Positions 63,010-64,000 of a DNA stretch of 64,000 bases are shown here, piece by piece. Both the position numbers and the translations under genes were made by a program. The stretch lies in NCBI RefSeq assembly GCF_030408635.1, contig NZ_CP047198.1, positions 2,232,001-2,296,000 of the forward strand, read 5' to 3'. Below the pieces are notes generated by a model. That model was not told where the DNA came from. It was given only the letters and a program-made list of their open reading frames with translations, and ran no database searches. Each line of letters begins with the position of its first letter. The first letter of the stretch is position 1. This DNA is from Corynebacterium coyleae (GTDB lineage Bacteria > Actinomycetota > Actinomycetes > Mycobacteriales > Mycobacteriaceae).

Positions 63010-63780
63010 ATGAATAATTCTGAAAACACGCGGTCGGGCACGGGCGAGTTGCCCGCTGGCCGCCCATTGCAAACTGATTTTGAAACCGGTCTGGACTACC
63101 CGCGCCTGGGCTCCGTGACCTTTCGCCGCGGCACGCTGACCGATAACCAGGAGGCTCTGTTCAACGAGCATTGGCCGCGCCTGGGCAAGGTGCTGGCGGA
63201 GGGCTCGGACGAGCGCATTGATATCGACGGCTGGTTTGGCCGCGCCGGCCACCCCACCATCGTGGAGATCGGCTCCGGCACCGGCACGTCCACCGCGGCG
63301 ATGGCCCCGCTCGAGGCGGACACCAATGTGGTTGCCGTGGAGCTGTACAAGCCGGGGTTGGCGAAGTTGCTGGGCGCGGTGGTGCGCGGCGGCATCGACA
63401 ACATTCGTATGGTGCGCGGCGACGGCGTGGAGGTGCTGGCCCGCATGTTCGGCGAGGAATCCCTCGACGGCGTGCGCATCTTCTTCCCGGACCCGTGGCC
63501 GAAGGCGCGCCACCACAAGCGCCGCATCATCCAGTCCGGCACCCTCAACCTCATTGCCACGCGCCTGAAGCCGGGCGGCGTGCTGCACGTGGCCACCGAC
63601 CACGCCGACTACGCCGAGTGGATCGACGAACTGGTCAATGTGGAGCCGATGCTGGAGTACAAGGGCTGGCCGTGGGACGAGGCGCCGATGCTGACGGACC
63701 GCCAGGTGATCACCAAGTTCGAAGGCAAAGGCCTGGACAAGGATCACGTGATCCGCGAGTACCTGTGGGAGAAGAAGTAA
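63010..63780 (+). CDS. trmB: tRNA (guanine46-N7)-methyltransferase
   Basis: 256 residues. SAM-binding [20 protein letters not shown] (about 77), [15 protein letters not shown], and the family-specific [20 protein letters not shown] containing DPWPK. C-terminal [14 protein letters not shown] is typical. It makes m7G46 in tRNAs. A longer N-terminus than E. coli TrmB (about 35 residues) is common in actinobacteria. Its stop overlaps the next gene (TAATG). Confidence 0.95.
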   Translation: MNNSENTRSGTGELPAGRPLQTDFETGLDYPRLGSVTFRRGTLTDNQEALFNEHWPRLGKVLAEGSDERIDIDGWFGRAGHPTIVEIGSGTGTSTAAMAPLEADTNVVAVELYKPGLAKLLGAVVRGGIDNIRMVRGDGVEVLARMFGEESLDGVRIFFPDPWPKARHHKRRIIQSGTLNLIATRLKPGGVLHVATDHADYAEWIDELVNVEPMLEYKGWPWDEAPMLTDRQVITKFEGKGLDKDHVIREYLWEKK

Positions 63781-64000
63781 TGGACCTGCAGGCAATGACC
63801 CACCCCTACACCCCGGGTGCGCCGGCCGGTCCGGATAGCTACCTGCTGGTGTGGGACGCCCCGAACCTTGACATGGGCCTCGGCGCCATCCTGGGTGGTC
63901 GCCCGACTGCAGCGCACCGCCCGCGTTTCGACGCCATCGGCCGCTGGCTCATCGACCTTGCCGCCGACCGCTCCGACGAACTCGGCTACGACGTCGAGCC
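63780..64000 (+). CDS. NYN-domain protein, 5' part
   Basis: The frame opens at ATG 63780, overlapping the trmB stop, and continues past the window edge (73 residues visible). SYLLVWDAPNLDMGLGAIL carries the first acidic residue of the NYN/PIN-like nuclease fold (WDAPNLDMG). In mycobacteria the gene beside trmB (Rv0207c) encodes the same type of protein. Its RNA-processing role is inferred. Confidence 0.75.
   Translation, partial: MDLQAMTHPYTPGAPAGPDSYLLVWDAPNLDMGLGAILGGRPTAAHRPRFDAIGRWLIDLAADRSDELGYDVE

Overview
The window reads as a high-GC Corynebacterium chromosome; I cannot name the species. The evidence is gene content and order: pqo; the hspR-dnaJ-grpE-dnaK block next to ald; the sulfur cluster cysZ-Y-N-D-H-X-I divergent from a ferredoxin-NADP reductase; alaT, ugd and dcd; and a cell-envelope block (LpqI, a small DUF2613-type protein, AftD, acyltransferase, DUF3068/PorA-type protein, membrane protein, glycosyltransferase, methyltransferase, pckG, trmB, NYN protein) that matches the mycobacterial Rv0207c-Rv0237 neighbourhood from memory.

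Layout. 1-3.9 kb: nitrilase end, small protein plus DUF1023 hydrolase, pyruvate:quinone oxidoreductase. 3.95-5.74 kb: an inserted Xre / ImmA-IrrE protease / PIN-like trio. 5.76-11.9 kb: heat-shock genes with an HspR (HAIR) operator at dnaK, then aldehyde dehydrogenase. 12-15.2 kb: AI-2E-type permease, DJ-1/PfpI protein, HhH-like protein, nucleosidase. 15.2-23.4 kb: assimilatory sulfate reduction with McbR-type sites. 23.4-31 kb: an accessory island holding a Fic enzyme between two copies of a palindromic element, a chimeric scar (5' part of an ABC exporter joined to the 3' end of a second fprA allele), and a lower-GC cluster of two-component system, two related small NHLP-like proteins, a PH-like protein and an ABC transporter. 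31-39.2 kb: heterodimeric ABC exporter, phosphate genes behind a PHO-box-like repeat, alaT. 39.2-41.5 kb: an ABC-F ATPase with leader peptide, flanked by ~270-bp direct repeats. 41.5-47 kb: glutamate-synthase-like enzyme, ugd, dcd, tRNA-Gly, RhuM, and an unknown gene with a structured leader and operator-spaced promoter. 47.2-64 kb: envelope genes, VapBC, an Abi/HEPN-like gene, a tRNA-like element before a DIP1984 gene, pckG, trmB and a partial NYN gene.

Three layers of structure cut across the genes. (1) A short asymmetric motif, about GTGGGGTCGTCGATAAGCAA with a variable middle, recurs roughly 25-30 times on both strands, often in protein linkers or gene ends, and is absent from the imported segments. 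(2) A family of intergenic elements (palindromic arms, core ACCTGGGG, the same arms again) occurs at least seven times; matched pairs flank the Fic and ABC-F genes. (3) The fprA-exporter interval carries two alleles of both flanks, the mark of recombination between strains at an island hotspot.

All calls come from reading the sequence; no database or folding program was run.
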